A DNA stretch of 64,000 nt, taken from contig NZ_MOWM01000005.1 in the NCBI RefSeq assembly GCF_016082275.1, forward strand, positions 62,001 through 126,000, in the 5' to 3' direction. Below are positions 47,588 through 57,039 of this stretch, in pieces. Made by a program: the position numbers and the translations under genes. How positions within the stretch are numbered: the first letter of the stretch is position 1; the number at the start of each line of letters is the position of its first letter. The DNA comes from Variovorax sp. E3 (GTDB taxonomy: Bacteria > Pseudomonadota > Gammaproteobacteria > Burkholderiales > Burkholderiaceae_C). The notes beneath the pieces are model-generated. The model did not search any database and was not told the origin of the DNA. It saw only the letters and a list, made by a program, of their open reading frames with translations.

Positions 47588-47693
47588 CCGAGCACTCAAG
47601 AGGGCCGCGCACCGGCGCTTACGGCCGCGTCCGTGCAGGGGTTTGGCGGCGGTGCTTCAATCGCCGCCACACCCAACCACCCAGGACCCTCTC

Positions 47694-48490
47694 ATGGACC
47701 TCCAACTCCAGGACCAGCACGTACTCATCACCGGCGGCAGCAAGGGCATCGGCCTAGCCTGCGCGCTCGGCTTCCTGCGCGAAGGCGCGCGCGTGAGCCT
47801 CGTCTCGCGCGACCTGCGCAACCTGGAGCAGGCGCAGAAGTCTCTCGCCGAATCCTTCGCGCAGGCCGAGGGTCGCGTGTCGGTGCATGCCGCCGACCTC
47901 AAGGACCCGGCCGGCGCCGAGGCCGCGCTCGACGCGGCCGAGAAAGTGTTCGGCCCGGTCGACGTGCTCGTCAACTCGGCCGGCGCCGCGCGCCGCACCC
48001 CGCCCGACGACCTGACCGCCGCGTCGTGGCACGACGCGATGGACGCCAAGTACTTCACCTACGTCCACATGATCCACCCCGTGGTCCGGCGCATGGGCCA
48101 GCGCGGGCGCGGCGCCATCGTCAACGTGATTGGCCAGGGCGGCAAGGTCGCGAACCCGGTGCACATGGCGGGCGGCGCGGCCAACGCGGCGCTGATGCTG
48201 GTGAGCGCGGGCATGGCCGCGGCCTATGCCGGCAAGGGCGTGCGCGTGAACGCGGTGAACCCCGGCCTCACGCTGACCGAGCGGCTGCAGGAAGGCATGA
48301 AGGCCGACGCGAAGATCCAGGGCATCGACACCGACGAGGCGCTGGCGCGCGCCAAGGCGCGGCTGCCGCTGGGCCGCATCGCCACGCCGGAAGAAATCGC
48401 CAACACCGTGCTGTTCCTGGCGTCGGCCAAGGCCAGCTACGTGACGGGCGCATCGTGGCGATGGACGGCGCCGTGACGCCGATGATCTGA
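47694..48490 (+). CDS. SDR-family protein lacking the catalytic triad (frameshifted at its end)
   Basis: About 265 residues. The cofactor motif is intact (LITGGSKGIGLACALGFL, VNSAGAA near residue 95). The usual Ser-Tyr-Lys triad is missing: the segment that should hold YxxxK reads HMAGGAANAALMLVSAG, so Tyr and Lys align with Gly and Asn, and NVIGQGG replaces the NISS region. NAVNPGLTLTERL follows as normal. Near 48448-48452 one added base changes an odd ending into YVTGAIVAMDGAVTPMI, the conserved SDR C-terminus. It could bind nucleotide without classical redox activity. Confidence 0.75.
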
Positions 48491-48506
48491 CCAGTTGGCC
48501 AGCCAA

Positions 48507-49412
48507 CTAGCTGGCCGTGAGGGCCTCGAACTTCATGGCCAGGAAATCGACGAACGCCCGCACGCGCGCGGGCACGAAGCGCCCGCTCGGCAGCAGCGCG
48601 TGCAGCGGGTACGGCTCGGTGTCCCAGTCGGGCAGCAGCCGCACCAGCCGGCCTTCGCGGATGTCGTTGCGCACGTCGAGCACCGACTTCAGCGAAATGC
48701 CGTGGCCCGCCACCGTCCACTCGCGCGCGAGCGAGGCGTCGTCCACGCTGCGGTTGCCGTTCACGCGCACCTCGGTCCACTGGCCGTGCTGCGCGAAGCG
48801 CCAGATGCGGTGGCGCCGGCCGCTGCGGTTGAAGATCAGGCAGTTGTGGTGCACCAGGTCTTGCGGCACCTTCGGCGCGCCGTGGCGGCGCAGGTAGTCG
48901 GGCGAGGCGGTCAGCACCGGGTTGGTCAACGCGAAGGGCCGCGCCACCAGCCGCGAGTCGGCCAGCGCGCCGTAGCGCAGCGCCACGTCGACCTCGTCGC
49001 GCATCACGTCCAGCGGGCGGTCGCCGACCGACAGCGACAGCTGCACGCCGGGGTGCAGCGCCAGGAACTCGTCGAACCACGGCAGCAGCGTGCTGCGCGT
49101 GAGGTCCGAGGGCGAGGCCACGCGCAGCGTGCCCACCAGTTCGCCGCGGTCGGCCGTGACCAGCGACTCGCCCTCGTCCAGCAGTTCGAAGGCGCGCACC
49201 GCGTAGTCCAGCAGCGTCTGGCCCTGCGGCGTGAGGCGCATCGCGCGCGTCGAGCGCTCGAACAGCCGCGCGCCGAGCTGCGCCTCCAGCCGCTTGAGCG
49301 TGGCGCTGGCCGCCGCCGGCGTGATGCCCAGCGCATGCGCCGCCGCCGTGAGCGTGCCGCCGCGCGCCGTGTGCACCAGCACCCGCAGGTCGGCGATATT
49401 TTCAATCTTCAT
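48507..49412 (-). CDS. LysR-family transcriptional regulator
   Basis: 301 residues. The winged HTH is in residues 1-60 (LRVLVHTARGGTLTAAAHALGITPAAASATLKRLEAQLGARLFERS), and the effector-binding domain fills the rest. It is divergent from the alcohol-dehydrogenase-like gene with an 86-base gap, the usual layout for a LysR regulator and its target. The inducer is unknown. Confidence 0.92.
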   Translation of the reverse strand: MKIENIADLRVLVHTARGGTLTAAAHALGITPAAASATLKRLEAQLGARLFERSTRAMRLTPQGQTLLDYAVRAFELLDEGESLVTADRGELVGTLRVASPSDLTRSTLLPWFDEFLALHPGVQLSLSVGDRPLDVMRDEVDVALRYGALADSRLVARPFALTNPVLTASPDYLRRHGAPKVPQDLVHHNCLIFNRSGRRHRIWRFAQHGQWTEVRVNGNRSVDDASLAREWTVAGHGISLKSVLDVRNDIREGRLVRLLPDWDTEPYPLHALLPSGRFVPARVRAFVDFLAMKFEALTAS

Positions 49413-49498
49413 TTGAAAGTGTTGCTGGTTCAGGCCGTCTTATCAATTCGGCCTTGCGATCCTACATTCGAGGCATCGTCACTGAAAGGTCCATTGCC

Positions 49499-50508
49499 AT
49501 GAAAGCCGTCGGCTACTACCAGCCCCTTCCCATCGACAACCCCGAATCGCTGCAGGACATCGAGCTGCCCGCCCCCGTGGCCGGCGCGCGCGACCTGCTG
49601 GTGCGCGTGAAGGCCGTGTCGGTCAACCCGGTCGACACCAAGGTCCGCAAGAACGCCGCGCCCGAGGCCGGCCAGGCCAAGGTGCTGGGCTGGGACGCGT
49701 CGGCACCGTCGAGGCCGTCGGCAGCGGCGTGAAGAACTTCAAGGTGGGCGACCGCGTGTACTACGCGGGTTCGATCATCCGCCCGGGCGCCAACGCCGAG
49801 TTGCACGCGGTGGACGAGCGCATCGCCGCCCTTGCGCCCAAGAGCCTCGACGACGCGCAGGCCGCCGCGCTGCCGCTGACCACCATCACCGCCTACGAGC
49901 TGCTGTTCGACCGCCTGCGCGTGCCCAAGGGCGGCGGCGAAGGCCAGACGCTGCTGATCACCGGCGGCGCGGGCGGCGTGGGCTCCATCCTCATCCAGCT
50001 CGCGCGGCAACTGACGAAGCTGCGCGTCGTCGCCACCGCCTCGCGCGCCGAGACGCGCGAATGGTGCCTGGCGCTGGGCGCGCACACCGTCATCGACCAC
50101 TCGAAGCCGCTCGCGGCCGAGCTCAAGGCGGCGGGCATCGCCGAGGTCGACATGGTCGCCAGCCTCACGCAGACCGAGCAGCACTATGCGCAGATCATCG
50201 AAAGCCTCAAGCCCCAAGGCCAGCTCGCGGTAATCGACGACATGAAGCTGCTCGACGCGATGCCGCTGAAGACCAAGTGCATTTCGCTGCACTGGGAAAT
50301 GATGTTCGCGCGCTCGCGCTTCGAAACGCCCGACATCGCCGAGCAAGGCGCGCTGCTGGCCGAGGTGGCGGCACTGGTCGACGCGGGCCGCGTGCGCACC
50401 ACGGCGAACGCGAGCTTCGGCACGATCAACGCGGCGAACCTTCGCAAGGCGCATGCGCTGATCGAGAGCGGGAAGGCGCAGGGGAAGGTGGTGCTGGCGG
50501 GGTTCTAG
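49499..50508 (+). CDS. Zinc-type alcohol dehydrogenase/quinone oxidoreductase (frameshifted)
   Basis: About 336 residues across a break at 49701-49704. The MDR fold begins MKAVGYYQPLPIDNPESLQD; after LGWDAS, one added G gives GTVEAVGSGVKNFKVGDRVYYAGSI. The nucleotide-binding motif is LLITGGAGGVGSILIQLARQL. It lacks the cysteine cluster for structural zinc, so it belongs to the 'zinc-binding dehydrogenase' subgroup without clear zinc sites. Probably an NADPH-dependent reductase of enones or quinones, controlled by the divergent LysR regulator. Confidence 0.82.
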
Positions 50509-50512
50509 GCGG

Positions 50513-52277
50513 CTACGGCGACTGCCACGGCAGCCCGCGCATCCGCTCCCGCTTCTCTTCTTCATCGAAGTGCGCCAGCGACGGCTTGATGAGGTCGCTG
50601 CGCGCCACGATGCCCGCGAGCACCAGCGACTGCGCGTCCTTCACCACCGGCATGCGCTCCAGCCGGTGCGCGCGAGCCGGGTCGCGACGGCGCGGCAGTT
50701 CTCGCCGGGCAGCGCGTAGTACAGCGGCGCATCGGCGCAGGCGTCGCCGACGGTCGCGATCGGGTCGCGCGTGCCGCGAGCCGCCAGCATCGCGCGATCG
50801 GCCACGCCGATCACCGCGCCGTTGCGCAGCACCGGGAACGCGCGGTGCGCCTGGCCTTCGCCGAAGTAGTCGGCCAGCGCGCGCGTCACGGGCAGCGCGG
50901 CGTCGATGCTGCGCACGTCGCGCGTCATCACCTCTTCCACCGAATGCCGCTCCAGCGGGTCGATGCCGTACTCGCGGTAGATGTGATAGCCGCGGCGCGC
51001 GATCTTCTCGGTGAGGATCGAGCGGCGCATGGTCAGCACGGTGAAGCCGTAGGCCACGGCCGAGGTGGTGAGCAGCGGCAGCAGCGCGTTGCTGTCGTGC
51101 GTGAGCCCGAAGGCGAAGATGGTGGCGGTGAGCGGCGCGCGCATCACGCCGCCCAGCGTGGCCGCCATGCAGACCAGCGGCCACAGCATGGGGTCGTTGC
51201 CGGGCAGCACGTGCGACAGCACCACGCCCAGGCCCGCGCCCATCATGAGCAGCGGCGCGAGCACGCCGCCCGACGTGCCCGAGCCCAGCGCGATGACCCA
51301 GATGACGGCCTTCACCGCCAGCAGCGCGAGCACCACGCCGAGCGCCAGGTGGTTGTGCAGCAGGTCGCCGATGACGTCGTAGCCCACGCCCAGCGCGCGC
51401 GGCTGCAGGTAGCCGCCGATGCCGACCGCCAGGCCGCCGATGGCCGGCCACCACATCCAGTGCAGCGGCAGCTTGCCGAACCAGTCTTCCACCTTGTAGA
51501 GCGAGAGCGACAGCGAGGCCGACAGCGCGCCGCACAGCACGCCCGCGATCACGCACGACAGCATGGCCAGCGGGCCGGGCACGGCCGTCTGCAGCGGGAA
51601 CAGCGGGCCGGCGTCCATCAGCAGCGGCCGCGTGAAGCCCGCGACCGCGCAGGCCACGGCCACCGGCAGCAGGCTGCGCGGGCGCAGCTCGAACAGCAGC
51701 AGCTCGACGGCCAGCAGCACGGCAGCCACCGGCGTGCCGAACACGGCCGTCATGCCGGCCGTGGCGCCGGCCACCAGCAGCGCCTTGCGCTCGGCCGCGG
51801 TGAGGTGAAAGTGCTGCGCGATCAGCGAGCCGATGGCGCCGCCGGTCATGATGATCGGGCCTCGGCGCCGAACGGCCCGCCGCTGCCGATGACGATGCCC
51901 GACGACAGCGGCTTGAGCAGCGCGACCTTCGGCGACATCTTGCTCTTGCCGAAAAGAATCGCCTCGATGGCCTCGGGAATGCCGTGGCCGCGGATCTTGT
52001 CGGAGCCGTAGCGCGCGACCACGCCCACGATGAGCCCGCCGATCACCGGCACCGCGATGACCCACAGGCCCAGCGTGTTGGCTGCCGGCGAGCGGTCGGC
52101 CAGCGAGAAGGTCTGGAAGAAGAACAGGTTGGTGAAGAAGCGGATCAGGTCGAGCAGCACGCGCGCGGCCCCGGTGCTGATGGCGCCGATGAGGGCGGCC
52201 ATGACGGTGATGCGCATGAGCCGCGTGTTGAGCGCGAAGTCGCCGCGCGGCGGGTGGGAAGAAGTCTTGGCGGTCAT
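50513..52277 (-). CDS. ClC-type chloride channel/antiporter with CBS domains (two frameshifts)
   Basis: About 588 residues across two breaks. The ClC core has GSGGPFGAEGPIIMTGGAIGS (ion-path and GxEGP motif), GTPVAAVLLAVELLLFEL, and GSGTSGGVLAPLLMMGAGLG. Two CBS motifs follow (VEEVMTRDVRSID and MPVVKDAQSLVLAGIVARSDL). The N-terminal break (51857-51862) needs one G in GAEG-GP; the C-terminal one (50667-50672) needs one base in the second CBS region. ClC proteins move Cl- and often H+ across the membrane and help in acid response. The start overlaps the marR stop by ATGA. Confidence 0.85.
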
Positions 52278-52702
52278 GGGGTGTGGTCGGGGAGATCGAT
52301 CTGCGGCACGTCGAACACGCCCTTGAGCGAGCGCAGTTCGGCGCGGTGGAGTTCGGCCAGGCGCAGCAGCAGTTGCTCGCCCTGGGGCAGCAGGTGCACC
52401 TCGACCTGGCGGCGGTCGGTTTCGCTGGGCCGGCGCTGCACGAGCTCGAGCGCCTCGCAGCGCGTGACGAGCGCGACCGCGCCGTGCGGCTGCAGCTGCA
52501 GGCGCTCGGCGATCTCGCCCACCGAGGCCCAGTCGCGGCCGGGCACGCCCTTGATATGAAGCAGCACCAGGTACTGCTGCGGCGTCAGGCCTTCGGCCTG
52601 CGCGGCACGCTCCGAGAAGCGCTCGAAGCGGCGCATCTGGTAGCGGAACTGGGAGAGCGCCTCGAAGTCTTTCTTGGCGAGCTTGCGCGCGGAAGTGGCC
52701 AT
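52274..52702 (-). CDS. MarR-family regulator
   Basis: 142 residues from the ATG at 52702 (MATSARKLAKKDFEALSQFRYQMRRFERFSERA). The winged HTH lies around residues 50-110 (VGEIAERLQLQPHGAVALVTRCEALELVQRRPSETDRRQVEVHLLP), with the DRR wing motif. It is coupled to the ClC gene and divergent from a GNAT gene; the gap between contains a perfect palindrome that is its likely operator. Autoregulation is therefore expected. Confidence 0.9.
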   Translation of the reverse strand: MATSARKLAKKDFEALSQFRYQMRRFERFSERAAQAEGLTPQQYLVLLHIKGVPGRDWASVGEIAERLQLQPHGAVALVTRCEALELVQRRPSETDRRQVEVHLLPQGEQLLLRLAELHRAELRSLKGVFDVPQIDLPDHTP

Positions 52703-52731
52703 GGCTGGGGGAGAAACTGGAACGACCGCGA

Positions 52732-52752
52732 ATATATCACGACGTGATATAT
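52732..52752. promoter_or_regulatory. Perfect 21-base palindrome, candidate MarR operator
   Basis: ATATATCACG (52732-52741), a central A, and CGTGATATAT (52743-52752) form an uninterrupted palindrome between marR (minus) and the GNAT gene (plus). It is strikingly AT-rich inside GC-rich DNA. Length and symmetry suit a MarR dimer; bound protein would cover promoters in both directions. Confidence 0.72.
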
Positions 52753-52776
52753 ATCCGCTGCGACACAATGGGCGGC

Positions 52777-53364
52777 ATGACCGCCGACCTCATCGAATTC
52801 GACACCCCCCGCCTGCGCCTGCGCCCCTGGCGCGAGAGCGACCTCGCGCCCTTCGCCGAACTGGCCGCCGACCCGCTCGTCATGGAATTCCTGCTGCCGC
52901 TGCCGACGCGGGCCGACAGCGACGCGATGGTCGCGAGCTTCCAGGCGCGCTTCGCCAAAAACGGCTGGGGCCTCTGGGCCGTGGAGCACAAGGCGTCGGG
53001 CACGTTCATGGGCTTCACCGGGCTGAACTCGCCGGCGGTCGACCTGCCGTTTTCGCCGTGCGTGGAAATCGGCTGGCGCTTCGCGCGCCGGTGGTGGGGC
53101 CAGGGCTTCGCGAGCGAAGCGGCGCGCGCCGCGCTCGACGTGGGCTTCGAGCGGCTCGGGCTCGAGGAGATCGTCGCGTTCACCGCATGGAACAACACGC
53201 GCTCCAGCGCGGTGATGGAACGCATCGGCATGCGCGAGGACGTGGCCGGCGCGTTCGACCATCCGCTGGTGCCCGAGGGGCACGCGCTGCGCCGGCACAA
53301 GCTGTACCGGCTGAACCGCGCGGCCTGGCAAGCCGCGCCCGGCGCTTCGACCTCTTCAGAATGA
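52777..53364 (+). CDS. GNAT N-acetyltransferase (RimJ/RimL type)
   Basis: 195 residues. FDTPRLRLRPWRESDLAPFAEL is the RimJ/RimL-type opening, and RRWWGQGFASEAARAALDVGF is the acetyl-CoA-binding motif, followed by NNTRSSAVMERIGM. The start is taken at 52777; an ATG at 52768 is also possible. It is divergent from marR and shares its operator region, and overlaps the convergent TSUP gene by 9 bases. Substrate unknown. Confidence 0.85.
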   Translation: MTADLIEFDTPRLRLRPWRESDLAPFAELAADPLVMEFLLPLPTRADSDAMVASFQARFAKNGWGLWAVEHKASGTFMGFTGLNSPAVDLPFSPCVEIGWRFARRWWGQGFASEAARAALDVGFERLGLEEIVAFTAWNNTRSSAVMERIGMREDVAGAFDHPLVPEGHALRRHKLYRLNRAAWQAAPGASTSSE

Positions 53365-54069
53365 ATGCAGCAGCAACGCCGCGCCCGACACGATCGCGAA
53401 CACCTGCACGAAGATGCGCAGCACGCGCCCGTTGATGTGGCGGTGCACCACGCGGCTGAGCACGCCCCCCACCACCAGTGCGGGCAACAACTGGGCCGCT
53501 GCGTAGAGCTGTGAGCCGCCGATGCGGCCGGCCACCATCAGCGTGACCAGCGACACCAGCTCGCCGACCAGAAAGCACAGTGCGATGGTCGAGCGCATGG
53601 TGGGCGCCTGCTGGTGCTGATAGACCAGCGCCAGCGGCGGCCCGCCGATGCCGGTCGCGGTTTCGGTGATGCCGGTGACGAGCCCGGCCCCCACGAAGGC
53701 GCCGCGCCCCGGAGAGAAGGCCGGCATCATCAACGTGACCAGCGCCGCCGCGATGGTCGATGCGCCGACGAACAGCGACAGGTGGCTCGCACTCAACGCC
53801 GCCAGCACCCAGAGGCCGCCGGCGGTGCCGAGCAGGCGCCCGCCCGTGATCCAGCGGGCGCCGACACGGTCGATCGCGCCGCGTTCGCGCCACATCACGT
53901 AGAAGTTGAGCGGCAGCATCAGCACCAGCACGCACACCGGCAGCAGGTCGGGCCGCACGATGCCGATCACCGGCGCCGCGATCAGCGCAAAGCCGACGCC
54001 GGTCGCGCCTTGCACGAAGGCGGCGAACAGCACGGCGACAGAGACAAGAAGAAGGTGCTGCGCGCTCAA
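53356..54069 (-). CDS. TSUP-family membrane transporter (TauE/SafE type)
   Basis: 237 residues with seven to eight hydrophobic helices. LFAAFVQGATGVGFALIAAPVIGI and the repeated GLVTGITETATGIGGPPLALVY are the two half-repeats of the sulfite exporter TauE/SafE family. Its ATG overlaps the amidohydrolase stop, so it is in the purine/pyrimidine-type operon downstream of the NCS2 permease; its cargo may be a small anion released by that pathway, which is inference. Confidence 0.85.
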   Translation of the reverse strand: MSAQHLLLVSVAVLFAAFVQGATGVGFALIAAPVIGIVRPDLLPVCVLVLMLPLNFYVMWRERGAIDRVGARWITGGRLLGTAGGLWVLAALSASHLSLFVGASTIAAALVTLMMPAFSPGRGAFVGAGLVTGITETATGIGGPPLALVYQHQQAPTMRSTIALCFLVGELVSLVTLMVAGRIGGSQLYAAAQLLPALVVGGVLSRVVHRHINGRVLRIFVQVFAIVSGAALLLHSF

Positions 54070-55495
54070 TGCGACCCCCCGGCACCGGTGGTGGCGCGGG
54101 CCTGCGACAGGCGCCGGTGTTCAGCCGCGGTGGGGTGGAGACGCACGATGGGTGCGCGCTCCATCGCCGCATGGGCGACGCGCGCGAGCCGGTGCTGCAA
54201 GGCCCGCGCATCCCAGTCGGGCGGCCAGCCCTCCCACAGGCGCAGCCGCCCGTCGACGAACACGGCGGTGATCTGGTCGCGGTTGCCCAGGCGCACCAGG
54301 TCCCAGGTGAGATCGACGGACGTGCACATCTCGGGCGTGTCGACGTCGACGACCAGGAAGTCGGCCGCCTTGCCGACGGCGATCTCGCCGGTCAGGTGGC
54401 CCAGGCCCACGGCGCGCGCGCTTCGTGCGTCGCATGGTCGAACCAGGTCCAGCCGCCGCCGCTGGACGCATCGCCGATGGCCAGGCCGAAGGCCAGCTTC
54501 TGCGCCGCCTCGGCCGCATCCATGAGGCGGAAGGCGTCGCTGCGCGTGGCGTCGGTGCCCAGCCCGAAGCGGATGCCCAGGGCCGCCATCAGGTTCGCGG
54601 GCGCCACGGCGTTGCCCTTCCATTGGCTGGCGACGGGGTTGTAGCTCACGGCGGTGTCGGTGTCGCGCAGCAGCATCAGCTCCGAAGGCGTGACGAGCGT
54701 GCCGTGCGCAATGAGCACCTGCGGGCCGAGCGCGCCCAACTGCGCCAGCAGTTCGAGCGGCCGCTTGCCGCGCTGCACCACCGAACGCTCGACCGACGCG
54801 AGGTGTTCGTTGACGTGCGTCTGGAAGACGGCCAGCGCTTCGGCGCACAGGGCCGAGACACCCGCCAGCATCTCGTCGGAAGCCGCCTCGGGCACCGAGA
54901 TCGCGAGCGACGGATGCACCAGCCGCGCACCCGACCACTGCCGCAGGAAGCGCTCGGCGTGCGCCCGGATGGCCTGGCGCTCGGCGGGGGTGCTGTCGTT
55001 GCCGCCGTCGTTGCAGATCAGGCCCAGCACGCAGCGCAGCCCGGCCTCCTGCACCGCGGACGCCACGGCGCCGATGTCGCCCGGCGCGCGGGTGCCTGCG
55101 TCGCAGACCGTCGTGAAGCCGCCGCGCAACGATTCGAGCGCCGCGAGCTTGGACGCCATGTAGACGAACTCGTCGTCCAGGCTCGACTCCAGCGGCACCC
55201 ACACGCGGCGGAAGATCTCGGACGGCTCGCCATAGGCCAGCGACTTTCCGAAGGACTGCGTGAGGTGGTGGTGCGCATCGATCATTCCCGGCATCAGCAA
55301 CTTGCCGGGCAGCGGCAGCGGCGTGAGACGAGGGTGGCGCGCCGCCAGGGCGTCGGCGGGCCCGACGTCGCGGAACACGCCGCCCGCGACGTACACGGCA
55401 TGGCCGGTCGCGGGGCCGGTACGCAGCATCAGGTGGTCGGGCGCGAGCAGCAGTTCGTCGGCCGCGAAGAGCGCGGCATCGAGTTCAGGAGACAT
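54066..55495 (-). CDS. Amidohydrolase/deaminase of the chlorohydrolase family (frameshifted)
   Basis: About 476 residues across a break at 54411-54422. Metal motifs are GMIDAHHHLTQ (HxH), QTHVNEHLAS, LIAHGTLVTPSEL and GLGTDATRSDAF (Asp), as in guanine deaminase, SsnA and 8-oxoguanine or cytosine deaminase relatives. After FDHATHE, one added base in the GC tract gives GARAVGLGHLTGEIAVGKAADF, the standard C-terminal motif. With an NCS2 nucleobase permease directly upstream, a purine or pyrimidine substrate is likely. Confidence 0.82.
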
Positions 55496-55561
55496 GGTGA
55501 AAAGAAGCAGGAACGAGAAAGGAAAAAGGAAGAAGCGAGCCCCGGCGTGCCGTGCAACGCT

Positions 55562-56893
55562 TCATTGCGACGCCGGCGCCAGTTCGGCGCGCTCCGCGCG
55601 GATGCTGTTGAAGACCATGTTGAGCACCACGGCCGTGAGCGAGCCCATCGCCAGGCCGTTGCCCAGCACGAGCTGCAGCATGTCGGGAAAGCGGCTGTAC
55701 AGGCCCGGCACGACGATGGGCAGCAGGCCCATGGTCAGCGCGCCGGCCAGCACGAACATGTTGCCGCGCTCGTGCAGGTCGACCTTGCGCAGCATGTCGA
55801 TGCCCATGGTGCCGATGATCGCGAACACCACCATCGCGGTGCCGCCGACCACGGCGGAAGGAATGGCGCTGGCCAGCCGGCCCAGCGGCGCCGACAGCGC
55901 GATGAGGATCAGGATCACCCCGGCCGCCGCCGTGACGTAGCGCGAGCGCACGTTGGTGGCGCGCACGATGCCGATGTTCTCGCCGCTGGTGATGATCATC
56001 GACGTGCCGAACAGCCCGCCCGCCAGCGACATCAGCGCATCGCCGCGAATGGTGCGCGGCACCGCGTCGCGCGGGTCGATCTTGCGGCCCACCACCTCGG
56101 CCACCGCCACGGTCTGGCCGGTGGCCTCGACCATCGAGATCACGCTGAAGATCAGCAGCGGCACGGCGGCCACGAGGTCGAAGCGCGGCATGCCGAAGGG
56201 CAGCAGCGTGGGCGCGCTCCAGAAGGGCCCGGCCGCCACGCTGCTCACGTCCATCAGCCCGCAGGACGCCGCGAGCACCGTGCCCGCCAGCAGTCCCAGC
56301 AGCACCGCGAGCTGGCCGAGCGTGCCCTTGAACAGGCGCGCGAACAGCACCGTGAAGCCGATGGTCGCCAGGGCCAGCCCGATGTTCACCGGGTCGGCGA
56401 AGGTGGGCGTGCCGGCCTTGCCCGCGATGATGCCGCCGTACACCTTCACGAGGTTGATGGACACCAGCAGCAGCAAGGTGCCGATGACGATCTTCGGAAA
56501 GTAGCGCAGGCAGCGCGCGAACACCGGCAGCACCAGGAAATAAAACAGCGCCGTGAGGATCACCGCGCCCGACGCCGTCTGCAGGTCGCGCTGCTGGGCG
56601 ATGGTCACGAACATCACGATGGGCGCGCCGCCCGGCACCATCACGAAGGGCAGCCGCGCGCCGAACTTCCACGGCCCGAACGACTGCAGCAGGGTGCCCA
56701 CGCCGCACAACAGGAAGGTCGCGCTGATCAGGTTCACCGTGAGCGCGGACGGCAGGCCCAGCGCCTTCGCCACCAGGAACACGGACGTGATGGGCACCGC
56801 CGCCATCACCAGCACATGCTGCAGGCCGAACAGGAGCAGTTGCGAAACGGGCAGCACAGCATCGACGGCGGGGACGTCGCAAGCACGGGACAT
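55562..56893 (-). CDS. NCS2-family xanthine/uracil permease
   Basis: 443 residues, about twelve to fourteen helices. LLFGLQHVLVMAAVPITSVFLV is the NCS2 N-terminal motif (QH), SVISMVEATGQTVAV holds the family glutamate of helix eight, and SGENIGIVRATNVRSR stands for the NxGxxxxT region. It imports nucleobases by proton symport. The gene begins 25 bases from a palindromic operator and is divergent from a LacI regulator. Confidence 0.9.
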   Translation of the reverse strand: MSRACDVPAVDAVLPVSQLLLFGLQHVLVMAAVPITSVFLVAKALGLPSALTVNLISATFLLCGVGTLLQSFGPWKFGARLPFVMVPGGAPIVMFVTIAQQRDLQTASGAVILTALFYFLVLPVFARCLRYFPKIVIGTLLLLVSINLVKVYGGIIAGKAGTPTFADPVNIGLALATIGFTVLFARLFKGTLGQLAVLLGLLAGTVLAASCGLMDVSSVAAGPFWSAPTLLPFGMPRFDLVAAVPLLIFSVISMVEATGQTVAVAEVVGRKIDPRDAVPRTIRGDALMSLAGGLFGTSMIITSGENIGIVRATNVRSRYVTAAAGVILILIALSAPLGRLASAIPSAVVGGTAMVVFAIIGTMGIDMLRKVDLHERGNMFVLAGALTMGLLPIVVPGLYSRFPDMLQLVLGNGLAMGSLTAVVLNMVFNSIRAERAELAPASQ

Positions 56894-56917
56894 GATCGAA
56901 TCCTTTGGGTGGATTCA

Positions 56918-56937
56918 CGCCCAAATCGATTTGGGCG
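56918..56937. promoter_or_regulatory. LacI-family operator 1
   Basis: A perfect 20-base palindrome with half site CGCCCAAATC and its exact complement, centred on the CG typical of LacI-family sites (56927-56928). It lies 25 bases upstream of the NCS2 permease start, where binding would block transcription of the permease operon. Confidence 0.8.
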
Positions 56938-56989
56938 CGCTGGCAAAAAAAGCCGCCGAGGCGGGTGAAGTACATTCCGGGACAGGCCG

Positions 56990-57005
56990 CCCAAAACGAT
57001 TTGGG
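56990..57005. promoter_or_regulatory. LacI-family operator 2
   Basis: CCCAAAACGATTTGGG, an imperfect copy of operator 1 with the same central CG, 70 bases away centre to centre and 35 bases before the lacI start. The pair may allow looping or co-operative binding and would serve autoregulation. Confidence 0.72.
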
Positions 57006-57039
57006 AATTGAATCACCGGTTTTTGAAAAGGTCAACGGG

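Noticed and set aside
54425..56968. Long plus-strand open frame of about 847 codons
   Set aside because: Antisense shadow of the amidohydrolase and NCS2 permease genes, rich in Arg, His and Gln, without domains.
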